Shown here: positions 17,618 to 26,206 of the stretch, one piece after another
Position numbering within the stretch: position 1 is the first letter of the stretch
Layout: the number at the start of each line of letters is the position of its first letter
Source: Deltaproteobacteria bacterium
GTDB taxonomy: Bacteria; Desulfobacterota; BSN033; WVXP01
Assembly: GCA_019308905.1 (NCBI GenBank)
Contig: JAFDHF010000004.1
Location: forward strand, 1-64,000
Direction of reading: 5' to 3'
Length of the DNA: 64,000 nucleotides
The notes under the pieces: generated by a model
What the model was told of the DNA's origin: nothing
The model's input: the letters and a program-made list of their open reading frames with translations, nothing else
Database searches by the model: none
Position numbers and translations under genes: made by a program

Positions 17618-18355
17618 CTAGAGGGCCTTGTATACCACAACCATTGCAAGAAGGACAATAAAGACAGAAAGACCTGTTTCCAACCAGAGGGGTTTTGTTC
17701 TCAGAGAGATCGAACTACCCAACCTCGCTCCCCCCATCGACCCTATAATGACCACTACCGCTGCCAGTGGCGGCACATCCCCCCGGTACCAGAAAACGGC
17801 TCCACCGGCCATGGCCGTGAAAATCGTCGCAAACAGGGATGTGGCTATGGCCTTGCGTATGTCGAGCTTCATCATTTTGAGGAAAGGGGGGAACAAGGAT
17901 CCTCCACTCCCCCCGCGCATGGCGGTTATCAGGTTCAGGAAGAAAGCTCCGGAAACCACTGCAGTCCCGGTCGGATTGATTCTCTCAGCACGCCTCGGGC
18001 TGATTCTTTCAAAATGAATCCCCAATACGGTTATCACGGAAACGACGACAAAGACGACGGCCAGCACAGGGGTCGTTATCCACCCTGCAAGAAAAGCACC
18101 CGTCACCGTTCCCACGGTACCACCAGGTACTACGTATTTGGCATACTTCCAGTCGATGTTCCTCCTGTGACTTAAAGCCCCTACAAGAGAGGAGAAAGGG
18201 ATCACTATCAGGTTTATCCCGAAAGCGCTCAGCAACGGCAATCCCGCAAGGTAGAGCAACGGTGTTCTGACCGAACCGCCGCCGATTCCGAACATCCCGC
18301 TCATGGCTCCCGCAAAAAGCCCAATCAAAAAATAGATCGCCAGCCGTGCTATCAA
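17618..18355 (-). CDS. TauE/SafE family anion permease (second copy)
   Basis: The 245-residue protein has about 7-8 hydrophobic segments and the family repeats GLFAGAMSGMFGIGGGSVRTPLL near the N-terminus and AMRGGSGGSLFPPFL in the second half. The TauE/SafE family exports sulfite, sulfoacetate and related sulfur oxyanions. An in-frame TAG 6 nt upstream forces the start to TTG at 18355, since the next Met is already inside helix 1. It lies 262 bp downstream of the other TauE/SafE gene on the same strand and may share its transcript. Confidence 0.87.
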   Translation of the reverse strand: MIARLAIYFLIGLFAGAMSGMFGIGGGSVRTPLLYLAGLPLLSAFGINLIVIPFSSLVGALSHRRNIDWKYAKYVVPGGTVGTVTGAFLAGWITTPVLAVVFVVVSVITVLGIHFERISPRRAERINPTGTAVVSGAFFLNLITAMRGGSGGSLFPPFLKMMKLDIRKAIATSLFATIFTAMAGGAVFWYRGDVPPLAAVVVIIGSMGGARLGSSISLRTKPLWLETGLSVFIVLLAMVVVYKAL

Positions 18356-18617
18356 TTCGGTCTAACCCTGCCTTCGACATTGCCCTGCAATTATCCATCC
18401 TTCTCAACCGTCGTAACCGGACAAGCCACTCCCCCTTTCCACAAAAAACTCCTCTCTCCTGCGAAAAGAAAAATCCTGCCTGGCGACTTCAGCCCGTGCC
18501 ACAGGACCAGATCCCCATAGGCTCTCCGGGCTTCTTTTCTGCCGGTGGGCAAGCCTCTCAGGCTTTCCTGGGATCTTTCGCCCTCCCGGCAAACCGCCGC
18601 CGCTTCCAGCCTCCGTT

Positions 18618-19442
18618 CTATATGGGCAGGTGGAGCCAGTGGAAAACCCCTATCATCTTGAGGCCCATGTAGAGCATGACGATTATGAAGATGAGTTTCA
18701 ACTGCCTGGCAGGAAGCAGATGGGCCGCTTTTGCCCCTACCTGGGCCATGCCCACACTCGTTACGGCCAGGGCCAGCCACGACCAGATATGGACATACCC
18801 CAGATTGGGCGAAGGGATTCCCGCCACATTCCAGCCGTTCACGATATAGCCGATCAACCCCCCGATGCTCGTCAGAATCATCATGGCAGTCGATGTTCCC
18901 ACGGCCCTGTGTATTCTGAACTTCAGAAACAGGGTCATCACCGGGACCATCAAAACCCCGCCACCGATACCGATAAAGCCGGTAACGATCCCCAGCGGCA
19001 GACCCCAGAGAACCCAGAGAAGCACGCTGTCCTTCGGCTCCTCCTCGACCTTCGGAGGCCTGGCAGTGAGCATCCTCACGCCGCCCAAGAGAATCACCGC
19101 ACCAAAGACAACCACAAGTATATTGCCTGGAATATGTGTCGCAATGGTGGCCCCGGCGATCGCTCCGACGAGCCCGCAGACGCCGAGCACGAACGCTGCC
19201 TTCCACCAGACAGCCCCCTTTCTGTGATGCCCCAGGGAGCCGCTTATGGCCGTGGGCACGACCACAAACAGGTTGGTCCCAAAGGCAAGCTTGATGGCAA
19301 TGCCGGGCTCAACACCCATCGACAGGTACACCCAATACTGAACAGGTATCATTATAAAACAACCACCGATTCCCAGGAGACCGCTGGCAAAGCCCACCCC
19401 CACTCCCGTAGCCAAAAGCGCAATAATGTGAATCAACTCCAT
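18618..19442 (-). CDS. TauE/SafE family anion permease (first copy)
   Basis: The 274-residue membrane protein begins MELIHIIALLATGVGVGFASG, with AAAGGAGG upstream of ATG 19442. The glycine-rich family repeats GLLGIGGCFIMIPV and GFIGIGGGVLMVPVMT appear in each half, with about 8 helices. It is a likely exporter of sulfite or another sulfur oxyanion. The gene has its own sigma-54 promoter (19633-19647) and upstream activator sites (19741-19778), so expression should depend on an enhancer-binding protein, most likely the one at 22344-23729. Confidence 0.9.
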   Translation of the reverse strand: MELIHIIALLATGVGVGFASGLLGIGGCFIMIPVQYWVYLSMGVEPGIAIKLAFGTNLFVVVPTAISGSLGHHRKGAVWWKAAFVLGVCGLVGAIAGATIATHIPGNILVVVFGAVILLGGVRMLTARPPKVEEEPKDSVLLWVLWGLPLGIVTGFIGIGGGVLMVPVMTLFLKFRIHRAVGTSTAMMILTSIGGLIGYIVNGWNVAGIPSPNLGYVHIWSWLALAVTSVGMAQVGAKAAHLLPARQLKLIFIIVMLYMGLKMIGVFHWLHLPI

Positions 19443-19632
19443 CTCCAACCTCCTTTCGATATGGAGAAATCCCGGAGACCTCCCGGCAGCGATACATTCC
19501 GAACCTCCGGGGCCGCTGTTCCAGAGGTCGACATGGAAGAGACGTTTTTCCCTCACAATCTCCGGCTCGCCCTCCAGGGGCCCCCGCGTGCAGTCATGGA
19601 TCGCGTGCTCGGCACTTCCCAAGGAGGACAGG

Positions 19633-19647
19633 GCAATTCACGTGCCA
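19633..19647 (-). promoter_or_regulatory. Sigma-54 promoter of TauE/SafE gene
   Basis: The minus strand reads TGGCAC-GTGAA-TTGC, an exact match to the -24/-12 consensus (TGGCAC-N5-TTGC). It lies about 190 bp before the TauE start at 19442 and 94 bp downstream of the palindromic activator sites. Confidence 0.82.
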
Positions 19648-19740
19648 CCTTCAAAGCGATGGAACCTGAAGATATTCCCTGCAAAACCAATGTGTTACGG
19701 ATCAATAGGAAAGAAAAGAAATCGGAAGGTGCATCATCCG

Positions 19741-19778
19741 TGAAACTGTTTCAGAGGATCTGTTTCACCATTGAAACA
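19741..19778 (-). promoter_or_regulatory. Activator (enhancer) sites for sigma-54 promoter
   Basis: Two palindromes: TGAAACTGTTTCA (19741-19753), 7 bp, then TGTTTCA-N4-TGAAACA (19761-19778). The same arrangement with the same 7-bp spacing is found at 22274-22311 before the second sigma-54 promoter. It begins 18 bp beyond the CDF gene stop. Confidence 0.8.
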
Positions 19779-19796
19779 TGCATGGCCGCACACCCT

Positions 19797-20732
19797 TCAT
19801 GCACTTTCCAGGGGACACACAAAACCCGACTCGCATGACTCGCATTCGCACTCGAGCTGGAGTGTCGTGTGATTGACACCATACCGGTCCCTCAGATGGC
19901 TCCTGATTGCCTCGAGGATCCTTCCACTTTCACTGACCATCTGGTCCTTTATGAGCACGTGCCCGCTCAGCGCGTAGAGGCCCGAGCTTATGGTCCACAA
20001 ATGAACGTCATGAAAGAATTCCACCCCCTCCATTGTCTCGACTTCTCGAATAAGGGCTTCGAGATCGATATGCCTTGGGACGGCTTCGAGAAGGACATTG
20101 GCCGTCTCGCTCACAACGCTGTACGCCCCTTTCAAGATGACCAGGCCGATCATGACACCGAGTATCGGGTCGATGAGATACCATCCGGTAAAATAGATGA
20201 CTGCTCCCCCGATAACTACTCCCACAGAAGAGAGAAGATCGCCCATGATATGGAGGAAGGATGCCTTCACGCTGAGGTTCTTCTCGCTCGATCGATGGAG
20301 GATCATGGCACTGGCGACATTTGCCAAAAGCCCGACCCCGGCGACGATCATCATGAGAAGGCTCCTTATCGGCTGGGGCTCCAAGAGACGCTGGTATGCC
20401 TCATAGAAGATAAAGAGCGCGAGAAAGACCAGAAAAGCCCCGTTTATCTGGGCGGCGAAGATCTCCAGGCGGCGGAAGCCGAAGGTGGTCTTCCTTGTGG
20501 GCGGCCGGGTCGAGAACCTGAAGGCGAGCAGACTCAGGAGCAGCGCGAGAATGTCTGTCAGCATATGGGCTGCATCGCTGAGCAGAGCCAAGCTGTTTGA
20601 GAGCAACCCTCCAACCACCTCGGCGATCATGATGGTCGCGGTGATCACGAGGACCATGGAGAGCTCCCGCCGATACCTGGTCACTCCTCCTCGTGGTTCA
20701 TCAAAGCCATCAGAGTGGCCGTGATTTTCCAT
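19797..20732 (-). CDS. Cation diffusion facilitator (CzcD/ZitB-like) metal exporter
   Basis: The 311-residue protein has six predicted helices. The metal-site motifs are SLALLSDAAHMLTD in helix 2 and HIMGDLLSSVGV in helix 5, both giving the D/H...HxxxD arrangement of Zn/Co/Cd transporters. The N-terminus is histidine-bearing (MENHGHSDGF), and a C-terminal cytoplasmic domain and a Cys-rich tail (CECESCESGFVC) may bind metal. It uses proton antiport to export divalent metal. It follows the patatin gene by 15 bp in the sigma-54-driven operon, so metal efflux appears tied to that stimulus. Confidence 0.92.
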   Translation of the reverse strand: MENHGHSDGFDEPRGGVTRYRRELSMVLVITATIMIAEVVGGLLSNSLALLSDAAHMLTDILALLLSLLAFRFSTRPPTRKTTFGFRRLEIFAAQINGAFLVFLALFIFYEAYQRLLEPQPIRSLLMMIVAGVGLLANVASAMILHRSSEKNLSVKASFLHIMGDLLSSVGVVIGGAVIYFTGWYLIDPILGVMIGLVILKGAYSVVSETANVLLEAVPRHIDLEALIREVETMEGVEFFHDVHLWTISSGLYALSGHVLIKDQMVSESGRILEAIRSHLRDRYGVNHTTLQLECECESCESGFVCPLESA

Positions 20733-20747
20733 GGCCAGAAGTTCTCC

Positions 20748-21773
20748 TTATTGCCTTTCAAGAGCCGATGAGGGTTTACCACGGAGCTCCCTGCGAACCA
20801 GAGCAGCTCTTTCTTGCCTATTGGAAGCTCGTCGCCCCTGCCTCTTCAGTCCGAGAATCCCTCCGGCCCACCGGATCAGCCCTCTCTTGCTTCCCTTGCT
20901 CAAGACCTTCTTGATCTCCCCGAGTTTTGACTCCGCCGCCCTCTCTCCCTCCCGGATCAGTTCCTCGTATCTGAGGAAATCGGTCCATCCGGTCTTCCCT
21001 ACGGCCGGCTCGATGAGGAGATCGGCGCTCTCCCTCCGTTCCCGGCCGAGGTAGAAACTCATGATTTCCGTGACCCGATGGATCTCGTCAAGGCCGTCTC
21101 CGATGACATGGGCCCGGTGGATACGGAAGCCTACATCGACTCCGATAACGATGTCAGCCCCCAACTCTCTTGCCGCGTCTCCAGGGATAACGTCGATCAC
21201 CCCACCATCCACGAGAAGCATCTCGCCCCACGAAACCGGGGGCATGAATCCAGGTACGGCGCAGCTCGCCATGACGGCCCTTATGAGGGACCCCTGCTTG
21301 AGGATGACCTCCCTGCCGGAGATCAGGTCCACTGCCACCGCCCCGTATGGGATCCTGGTGTCTCTCAGATCCACGTCTGGCAGACAGGCCTTTAGAATCC
21401 TCTCCATCTCCCTCTCGGAAAGAAGAGCCTTCCGCACGAAAACCAGGTTCAAGAAGAGTTCCTTCTCCACGATCTGAATCAGGCGGTGAACCAGGTCCGG
21501 CTTGGACACCTCCACGGGATCGAGCTTCTTGAGCGCGGCAAGCATCCTCCTCTCCCTGGGGCTACCGCCGAGAATCTCACGGACACGCCTTTCCAGGGCC
21601 GCGGTGTCGGGCATAACCGCATAGCCGGCTCCAACAAGGGCCCCCATGCTGGTTCCCACGACCACATCAATGGGGATGCCCTGCCGCTCCAGGACCTTCA
21701 GCACGCCGATGTGAGCCAGACCCCTGGCCCCTCCCCCTCCGAGGGCGAGACCGATCCTGGGTATCTTGGTCAT
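20748..21773 (-). CDS. Patatin-like phospholipase
   Basis: The 341-residue protein starts MTKIPRIGLALGGGGARG behind GGAGGGCAAGGGAG. The patatin features are the oxyanion-hole loop GGGGARG (12-18), the nucleophile elbow GTSMG (Ser42) and the catalytic aspartate in DGGVIDV. Related proteins (the RssA/YchK type) hydrolyse phospholipids or regulate membrane composition. It lies in an operon between the NifX-like gene, whose 3' end overlaps it by 107 bp, and the CDF exporter. Confidence 0.9.
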   Translation of the reverse strand: MTKIPRIGLALGGGGARGLAHIGVLKVLERQGIPIDVVVGTSMGALVGAGYAVMPDTAALERRVREILGGSPRERRMLAALKKLDPVEVSKPDLVHRLIQIVEKELFLNLVFVRKALLSEREMERILKACLPDVDLRDTRIPYGAVAVDLISGREVILKQGSLIRAVMASCAVPGFMPPVSWGEMLLVDGGVIDVIPGDAARELGADIVIGVDVGFRIHRAHVIGDGLDEIHRVTEIMSFYLGRERRESADLLIEPAVGKTGWTDFLRYEELIREGERAAESKLGEIKKVLSKGSKRGLIRWAGGILGLKRQGRRASNRQERAALVRRELRGKPSSALERQ

Positions 21774-22128
21774 CTCCCTTGCCCTCCTTTTCCCCCCTGG
21801 CCGTGTCCTCTTGTTCCAAGGCGGCTCTGCCCAACCTGCTCAGCAGCCGGGAAAGGACATCCATTGCCTCTCCGCGGGTGTTCTCAATAACATTGATCCC
21901 ACGGCTCTCGAACCACTGCCTGGTGGCCCTGTCGATTCCCCCACAGATCAGGATATCGACCCCGAGGGAGAGGATTCTCCTCCGCCTACCGGAAAGGGTG
22001 AGATCCGAGAAACCCAGTCTCAACGTCGAGGACGTACTCCTGCCCTGAGCCAGCACGACGAGCAACTCAGGAGCCGCACAGAAGTTCGGAGAAACGCGCT
22101 TTCCAAAGAGCGGGATCCCTATCTTCAT
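21667..22128 (-). CDS. NifX/MTH1175-like dinitrogenase cofactor domain protein
   Basis: The 153-residue frame starts at MKIGIPLFGKRVSPNF (22128) with GAGAGGAAAG upstream. The first about 110 residues form the NifX/NafY-type Fe-Mo-cofactor-binding fold (an RVSPNFCAAPELLV-like strand, then ILICGGIDRATRQWFESRGINVI). The last about 40 residues are low-complexity, charged and overlap the patatin gene by 107 bp. That tail may be a read-on with no role, or mark an old frameshift. Such proteins often accompany Fur- or sigma-54-controlled clusters in Desulfobacterota. It is the first gene of the operon behind the sigma-54 promoter at 22164-22178. Confidence 0.72.
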   Translation of the reverse strand: MKIGIPLFGKRVSPNFCAAPELLVVLAQGRSTSSTLRLGFSDLTLSGRRRRILSLGVDILICGGIDRATRQWFESRGINVIENTRGEAMDVLSRLLSRLGRAALEQEDTARGEKEGKGDDQDTQDRSRPRRGRGQGSGSHRRAEGPGAAGHPH

Positions 22129-22163
22129 CTTTCCTCTCGCATCGCCCGGAGCCTGTTGTTCCC

Positions 22164-22178
22164 GCAAACGGCGTGCCA
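22164..22178 (-). promoter_or_regulatory. Sigma-54 promoter of NifX-like/patatin/CDF operon
   Basis: The minus strand reads TGGCAC-GCCGT-TTGC, a perfect -24/-12 element, about 40 bp before the gene start at 22128. The activator palindromes begin 96 bp further upstream. Confidence 0.82.
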
Positions 22179-22273
22179 CCTGCCCGGGGAGAGGCAGTCA
22201 AGATCACGGCCTTTAATAACAAGACCTTATGGCTCGGCCATGGGAGAGGATAGACCGCGGGATGAATCTCGGA

Positions 22274-22311
22274 TGAAACTGTTTCACCATACGTGTTTCA
22301 TACGTGAAACG
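22274..22311 (-). promoter_or_regulatory. Activator (enhancer) sites for sigma-54 promoter
   Basis: TGAAACTGTTTCA (22274-22286), 7 bp, then TGTTTCA-N4-TGAAAC (22294-22310). The 13-bp core is identical to that at 19741 and the spacing is the same. It lies 30 bp beyond the stop of the activator gene. Confidence 0.8.
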
Positions 22312-22343
22312 GAGAAGCCCTTACCGCCTCTCCCTGTCCGGTC

Positions 22344-23729
22344 TTACTGGAGGTGGAATCGCTTCATCTTGCGCCAGAGGGTGGACCGGCTCATGCCGAG
22401 TTCGCGGGCGGCGAGGATCCGGTTGCCCCCGTGTTTTTCCAGGATTTGCTCGATGGTTTGGGCCTCCGAGCATGCCAGGGGTCCTCTCTCCCATGTCTTC
22501 CTGGAAGAGACCGCCTTCTCCAGAAGATCGCAAGGCAGATCCCTCTTCTCGATGAAAGGGCCCCTACAGAGAACAAAGGCATGTTCCAGGATGTTCTCCA
22601 ATTCCCTCACGTTCCCGGGAAAAGGGTAGTTCATCAAGAGGTCCATCACCTCATGGGAGACTCCTGAGACGCACTTCCTCTTCAGGGAGTTCAGCTTTGA
22701 AATAAAATTCTCAACCAGGAGAGGGATATCCTCGCTTCTCTCGCACAGGGGCGGGAGCTCTATCTTTATGATGTTGAGGCGGTAGTAGAGGTCTTCCCTG
22801 AACCTGCCCTCCTTCACCCGTCTTTCGATATCCCTGTTGCTGGCGGCAATGATTCGGACGTCGGCCTTCACCGGCGTGGTTCCACCCAGGGGAATGAACC
22901 GCTTCTCTTCGAGAACCCGGAGAAGCTTGACCTGCAGAGCCGGCGACATGTCGGCGACCTCGTCGAGGAAAAGGGTGCCGTGGTTGGCCAGCGAAAACCT
23001 GCCGGGTTTGTCTCTTCTCGCATCGGTGAATGCTCCTCTCACATATCCGAAAAGCTCGGATTCAAGAAGCGTGTCGGGAATGGCGCCGCAGTTGACCTTC
23101 ACAAAGGGGTTTCCCTTCCTGAGACTCAAATCATGGATCGCCGTGGCCAGAACCTCCTTGCCCGAACCGCTCGGCCCCTGGATCAGCACCGTGCTGTCGC
23201 TCTCGGCCACGTCGGGAAGGATCTCGAAAATCTCCTGCATCCTCGGACTCTTACTGACCAGATCGCCGAGACGGTATCTTGCTGAAAGGGCCTTCCTCAA
23301 GGCCTCGACAAGGGAGAGATCCCTGAAGATCTCGACCGCCCCCACCACCTCGCCTTCGCCGTTCCGTATTGGAGCCGTGGTCGTGCTCACCGCGACTTCT
23401 TCTCCTGCCTTGTTGATGATGGTGCAGGGCTGGTCGTAGACCGCCTGGCCCGTGTTCATGGTCAGTTCCAGGGGGCACCGGGTCTGGCAGAGATCGGATC
23501 GGAAAACGTCAAAACAGTACCGGCCCATTGCCTCTTCCGAACTGAACCCGGTGATCTCCTCCGCGGCCCTGTTGAAGAAGGACGTGATTCTCCTGTCAGG
23601 GCCAACGATGAAAACCCCGTCATTGATACTCTCCAGGATGACGCAGCAAGGGGTCACATCCGCCCGGCCGATGCAGACAGGACCGTTCAATGAAGGAGAA
23701 TCGAGGCCTCTTCGATCTGCTTCGTTCAT
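22344..23729 (-). CDS. Sigma-54-dependent transcriptional activator with PAS sensor
   Basis: The 461-residue protein begins MNEADRRGLDSPSL, with AGAGGAGG upstream of ATG 23729. The PAS domain (about 28-135) contains a cysteine set (C72, C81, C85, in YCFDVFRSDLCQTRCPLE) that may bind metal or sense redox. The AAA+ domain (about 155-390) has Walker A GPSGSGKE (185-192) and Walker B LFLDEV. Loop 1 reads GAFTDA (232-237) instead of the usual GAFTGA. The C-terminus is a Fis-type helix-turn-helix (GGNRILAARELGMSRSTLWRKM). It lacks a receiver domain, so it senses through PAS directly. It is the best candidate for binding the TGAAAC/GTTTCA palindromes next door. Confidence 0.93.
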   Translation of the reverse strand: MNEADRRGLDSPSLNGPVCIGRADVTPCCVILESINDGVFIVGPDRRITSFFNRAAEEITGFSSEEAMGRYCFDVFRSDLCQTRCPLELTMNTGQAVYDQPCTIINKAGEEVAVSTTTAPIRNGEGEVVGAVEIFRDLSLVEALRKALSARYRLGDLVSKSPRMQEIFEILPDVAESDSTVLIQGPSGSGKEVLATAIHDLSLRKGNPFVKVNCGAIPDTLLESELFGYVRGAFTDARRDKPGRFSLANHGTLFLDEVADMSPALQVKLLRVLEEKRFIPLGGTTPVKADVRIIAASNRDIERRVKEGRFREDLYYRLNIIKIELPPLCERSEDIPLLVENFISKLNSLKRKCVSGVSHEVMDLLMNYPFPGNVRELENILEHAFVLCRGPFIEKRDLPCDLLEKAVSSRKTWERGPLACSEAQTIEQILEKHGGNRILAARELGMSRSTLWRKMKRFHLQ

Positions 23730-24007
23730 ATGGGTTCCTCCTCTTGGAAACGGTCGCGTCCTCCAACAGGGGTCCGCCCCTGGCGACACTCGCCTCGTCT
23801 CCCACGAGTCGACCGAAAAGGCCGGTTCCAGCGTGAAAATCCCGGCTTCATCATTGTAGACGGTTCCCTTCGATACGCCGTTTAGATACGGCAACGCACC
23901 GCGGATGTCGTCGGGAGTTCTGCGATGACACGGGCCTTTCCGGGATCAGCCAGGCAAGGAAGAACACGGGTGATTTTGAAACTGGTCAGAAGCATTTGAG
24001 GACGCGG

Positions 24008-24331
24008 TCATTCCTTGCCGATCTTGATGCTCACGTCCCTGGGAAGTGCCAGGCCAGCCGCCACCTGCACCGCCTTGAAAAGGCCGATGGGAACGGCGCA
24101 GCCCGGGCAGCAGGTATCCCGGCCGTGGCGCAGAATAACGCTCTCCCCTTTGGGATCGATCTCTCGATAAGCATCCAGGGCTCCTTCCTTCTCCAGGAGA
24201 AGAGACAACTTTTGGATCTTTTCACAATCGGTCTCAAGGGCAAGGTCCACGTGCTGGTGGTCTCGACTCTGAACGCGGGCCGACGTGTGAAACCCGCATA
24301 TTCCCGCTTCAATCTCGACTTCCGCCTTCAC
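24008..24331 (-). CDS. Small conserved cysteine-containing protein, unknown function
   Basis: The 107-residue protein starts at GTG 24331 with AGGAGG upstream. Visible features are an N-terminal strand pattern EVEIEAGICGF, a mid-protein TDC and the motif TCCPGCAVPIGLFKAVQ near the end, giving several conserved-looking cysteines that could bind a metal, metalloid or FeS cluster. It follows the autoregulated ArsR gene by 80 bp and is probably its operon partner. I do not recognise a characterised homologue. Confidence 0.7.
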   Translation of the reverse strand: MKAEVEIEAGICGFHTSARVQSRDHQHVDLALETDCEKIQKLSLLLEKEGALDAYREIDPKGESVILRHGRDTCCPGCAVPIGLFKAVQVAAGLALPRDVSIKIGKE

Positions 24332-24411
24332 TGTAATCGCCTCCTGTCAATGGCACGCTCTCTCCCGGCATTCTATCCCCTTGCAGTCCTCCCTGCGCCA
24401 GCGAGGCTGGT

Positions 24412-24732
24412 TCACTTGCTCAGGGCGAGCTGCGCCTCGGCATTCGAGCGGATCACCGCTTCCACGCCCTTGAAAAAACTGAGGATAGACGGCATTCTCA
24501 GCATATAGAATATCTGAGACCCCCTTCTCTCATCCCGCAAGATTCCGGCGTTCTTAAGGATCGAAAGATGCTTTGAGACGGTTGATGTGTCGGCACCGAT
24601 CAACTCGGTGAGCTCGCAGACGCACCTCTCTCCCCGTGACAGCTCGTCAACGATAAAGAGCCGCGTCGGGTGGGCCACGGCCTTTATGACCCGTGCCCGT
24701 GCTTCGAGCCGTGCATGAGTCTTTGGGTCCAC
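24412..24732 (-). CDS. ArsR/SmtB family regulator (autoregulated)
   Basis: The 106-residue winged-helix protein begins VDPKTHARLEARARVIKAV. The start is GTG 24732 (GGGAGAG 5 nt upstream); an ATG at 24786 lies upstream of the transcription start and is rejected. The metal-sensing segment ELSRGERCVCELTELIG has the CVC motif of ArsR-type As(III)/Sb(III) sensors, then the recognition helix DTSTVSKHLSILKNAG. It should repress its own promoter, where an operator covers the -10. It forms an operon with the small cysteine protein downstream. It is separate from the ars operon, whose own ArsR is at 26798-27175. Confidence 0.88.
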   Translation of the reverse strand: MDPKTHARLEARARVIKAVAHPTRLFIVDELSRGERCVCELTELIGADTSTVSKHLSILKNAGILRDERRGSQIFYMLRMPSILSFFKGVEAVIRSNAEAQLALSK

Positions 24733-24760
24733 CTTTCTCTCCCAGGGCTGAATGGATGAT

Positions 24761-24796
24761 ATTTGGTAATATAACCAAATCGCCAATAGCTGTCAA
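24761..24796 (-). promoter_or_regulatory. ArsR-controlled promoter and operator
   Basis: On the minus strand TTGACA (24791-24796), a 17-bp spacer and TATATT (24768-24773) form a near-consensus promoter. An inverted repeat, ATTTGGT-N6-ACCAAAT (24761-24780), covers the -10 and the start point, the ideal place for repression. Transcription would start about 30 bp before the GTG start of the ArsR gene. Confidence 0.82.
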
Positions 24797-24955
24797 ACCA
24801 CGGGTTCACCCATTCTCATGGATCCTTGAGGGCAGCCGGGATTCGGGGCCGCTTTCCAACGCCGACTCCATGGAGGCAAGAAAGCGCGGGTCGTCTCCCC
24901 TCTTTGGGTGCCATGACGGCCGCCTGACCCGGTCTCCCACCCGGGCGGCGGATCT

Positions 24956-26206
24956 TCAAGGAGTTTTCGATATCTCTCGCGGTGACGGAGCCTCTGCCGG
25001 GTAGGCCTCTTTCGAAATCGCACCTTGCTGGAACCAGTGCCGGGTTCGCAGGCAGATCTTTACCAGCATGAGCATAACCGGCACCTCGATGAGCACGCCG
25101 ACAACGGTGGCCAGGGCAGCCCCCGAGGAGATTCCGAAAAGCATGGTGGCAGTGGCGATGGCCACTTCGAAATGGTTCGATGCACCGATCATGGCAGAGG
25201 GTGCGGCGTCTTCATAGGAGAGCCTTATGACCCTGGACAGACCGTAGCCGATCCAGTAGATGAGATTGGTCTGGATGAAAAGGGGGATGGCAATCCAGAG
25301 GATGGTAAGGGGGTTTGAGACGATAACATCCCCTTTGAAGGAGAAAAGCAGAACCAGAGTAACGAGCAGGGCCACGATCGTTACGGGAGTGAGAATGTGG
25401 AGGAACTTCTCCCTGAACCACTCTTCACCCCGGGAACGGATCAGGAGTTTTCGAGAAAAATAACCGGCTACCAGGGGAAGTGCCACATAGATGCCTATCG
25501 AGAGAACCAGGGCCTGCCACGGTACAGGAAGCCTTCCCACCCCGAGAAGGAACCCACCCAGGGGACCGTACAGAACGAGCATGGTGAGGGAGTTGATGGC
25601 AACCATGACCAGGGTATGGCCGTCGTTTCCCCTGGCCAGAAACCCCCAGACAAGGACCATGGCGGTACAGGGAGCGATCCCCAGAAGAATGCAGCCCGCA
25701 AGATAGCTTCGCCACAGGGGAACCTCCAGCACCTTGGCCCCGTTTACCAGAACCACCTTCCCCGCTCCGTGCGCGGCGCCTACGGGCAGGCTGAGTCCGA
25801 GGGGCATCTTTACGTGGTCCACGGCTTCCGGTCCTATGAAGGCATAGAACAGCGTGCCCAGAAAGAAGAGAGAGATCGCATACATGGTAAAGGGTTTGAT
25901 CGCCCAGTTCAAAACCAGGGTGAGAAGGACCGGCTTGGCGTTTTTCCCCGCCTTTATCACCTCCCCGAAATCGATTTTCACCATGATGGGATACATCATG
26001 AAGAAGAGGCAGACGGCTATGGGGATGGATACCACGGGTGCCTCTCCAACGTAGATGGCCATCCCGTCGAGAAATTCGGCCCCAGAGGGTGCGACCTTGC
26101 CGAGAAAGATTCCTGCCAGAATGCAGAGAATCACCCAGACGGAGAGATACTTCTCAAACGGACTCAGACCCTTGGATTCTCCGGTGGTGTGCGCTTCTGC
26201 TCCCAT
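24956..26206 (-). CDS. acr3: Acr3-type arsenite efflux permease
   Basis: The 416-residue protein has about 10 helices and the ACR3 features: the conserved cysteine in [36 protein letters not shown] and [15 protein letters not shown] with its conserved glutamate. It extrudes As(OH)3 by proton exchange across the inner membrane. It is the last gene of the arsR-arsC-acr3 operon, 117 bp after arsC. The C-terminal tail is about 30 residues longer than most. Confidence 0.93.
   Translation of the reverse strand: MGAEAHTTGESKGLSPFEKYLSVWVILCILAGIFLGKVAPSGAEFLDGMAIYVGEAPVVSIPIAVCLFFMMYPIMVKIDFGEVIKAGKNAKPVLLTLVLNWAIKPFTMYAISLFFLGTLFYAFIGPEAVDHVKMPLGLSLPVGAAHGAGKVVLVNGAKVLEVPLWRSYLAGCILLGIAPCTAMVLVWGFLARGNDGHTLVMVAINSLTMLVLYGPLGGFLLGVGRLPVPWQALVLSIGIYVALPLVAGYFSRKLLIRSRGEEWFREKFLHILTPVTIVALLVTLVLLFSFKGDVIVSNPLTILWIAIPLFIQTNLIYWIGYGLSRVIRLSYEDAAPSAMIGASNHFEVAIATATMLFGISSGAALATVVGVLIEVPVMLMLVKICLRTRHWFQQGAISKEAYPAEAPSPREISKTP

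Noticed and set aside
18630-19838. 402-codon plus-strand frame opposite the TauE/SafE gene
   Set aside because: Histidine/glutamine-rich antisense shadow; the minus strand has the recognised membrane protein and sigma-54 promoter.
24733-24786. Upstream ATG for the ArsR gene at 24412
   Set aside because: The -10 box, operator and probable transcription start lie inside this stretch, so it cannot be translated from that promoter.
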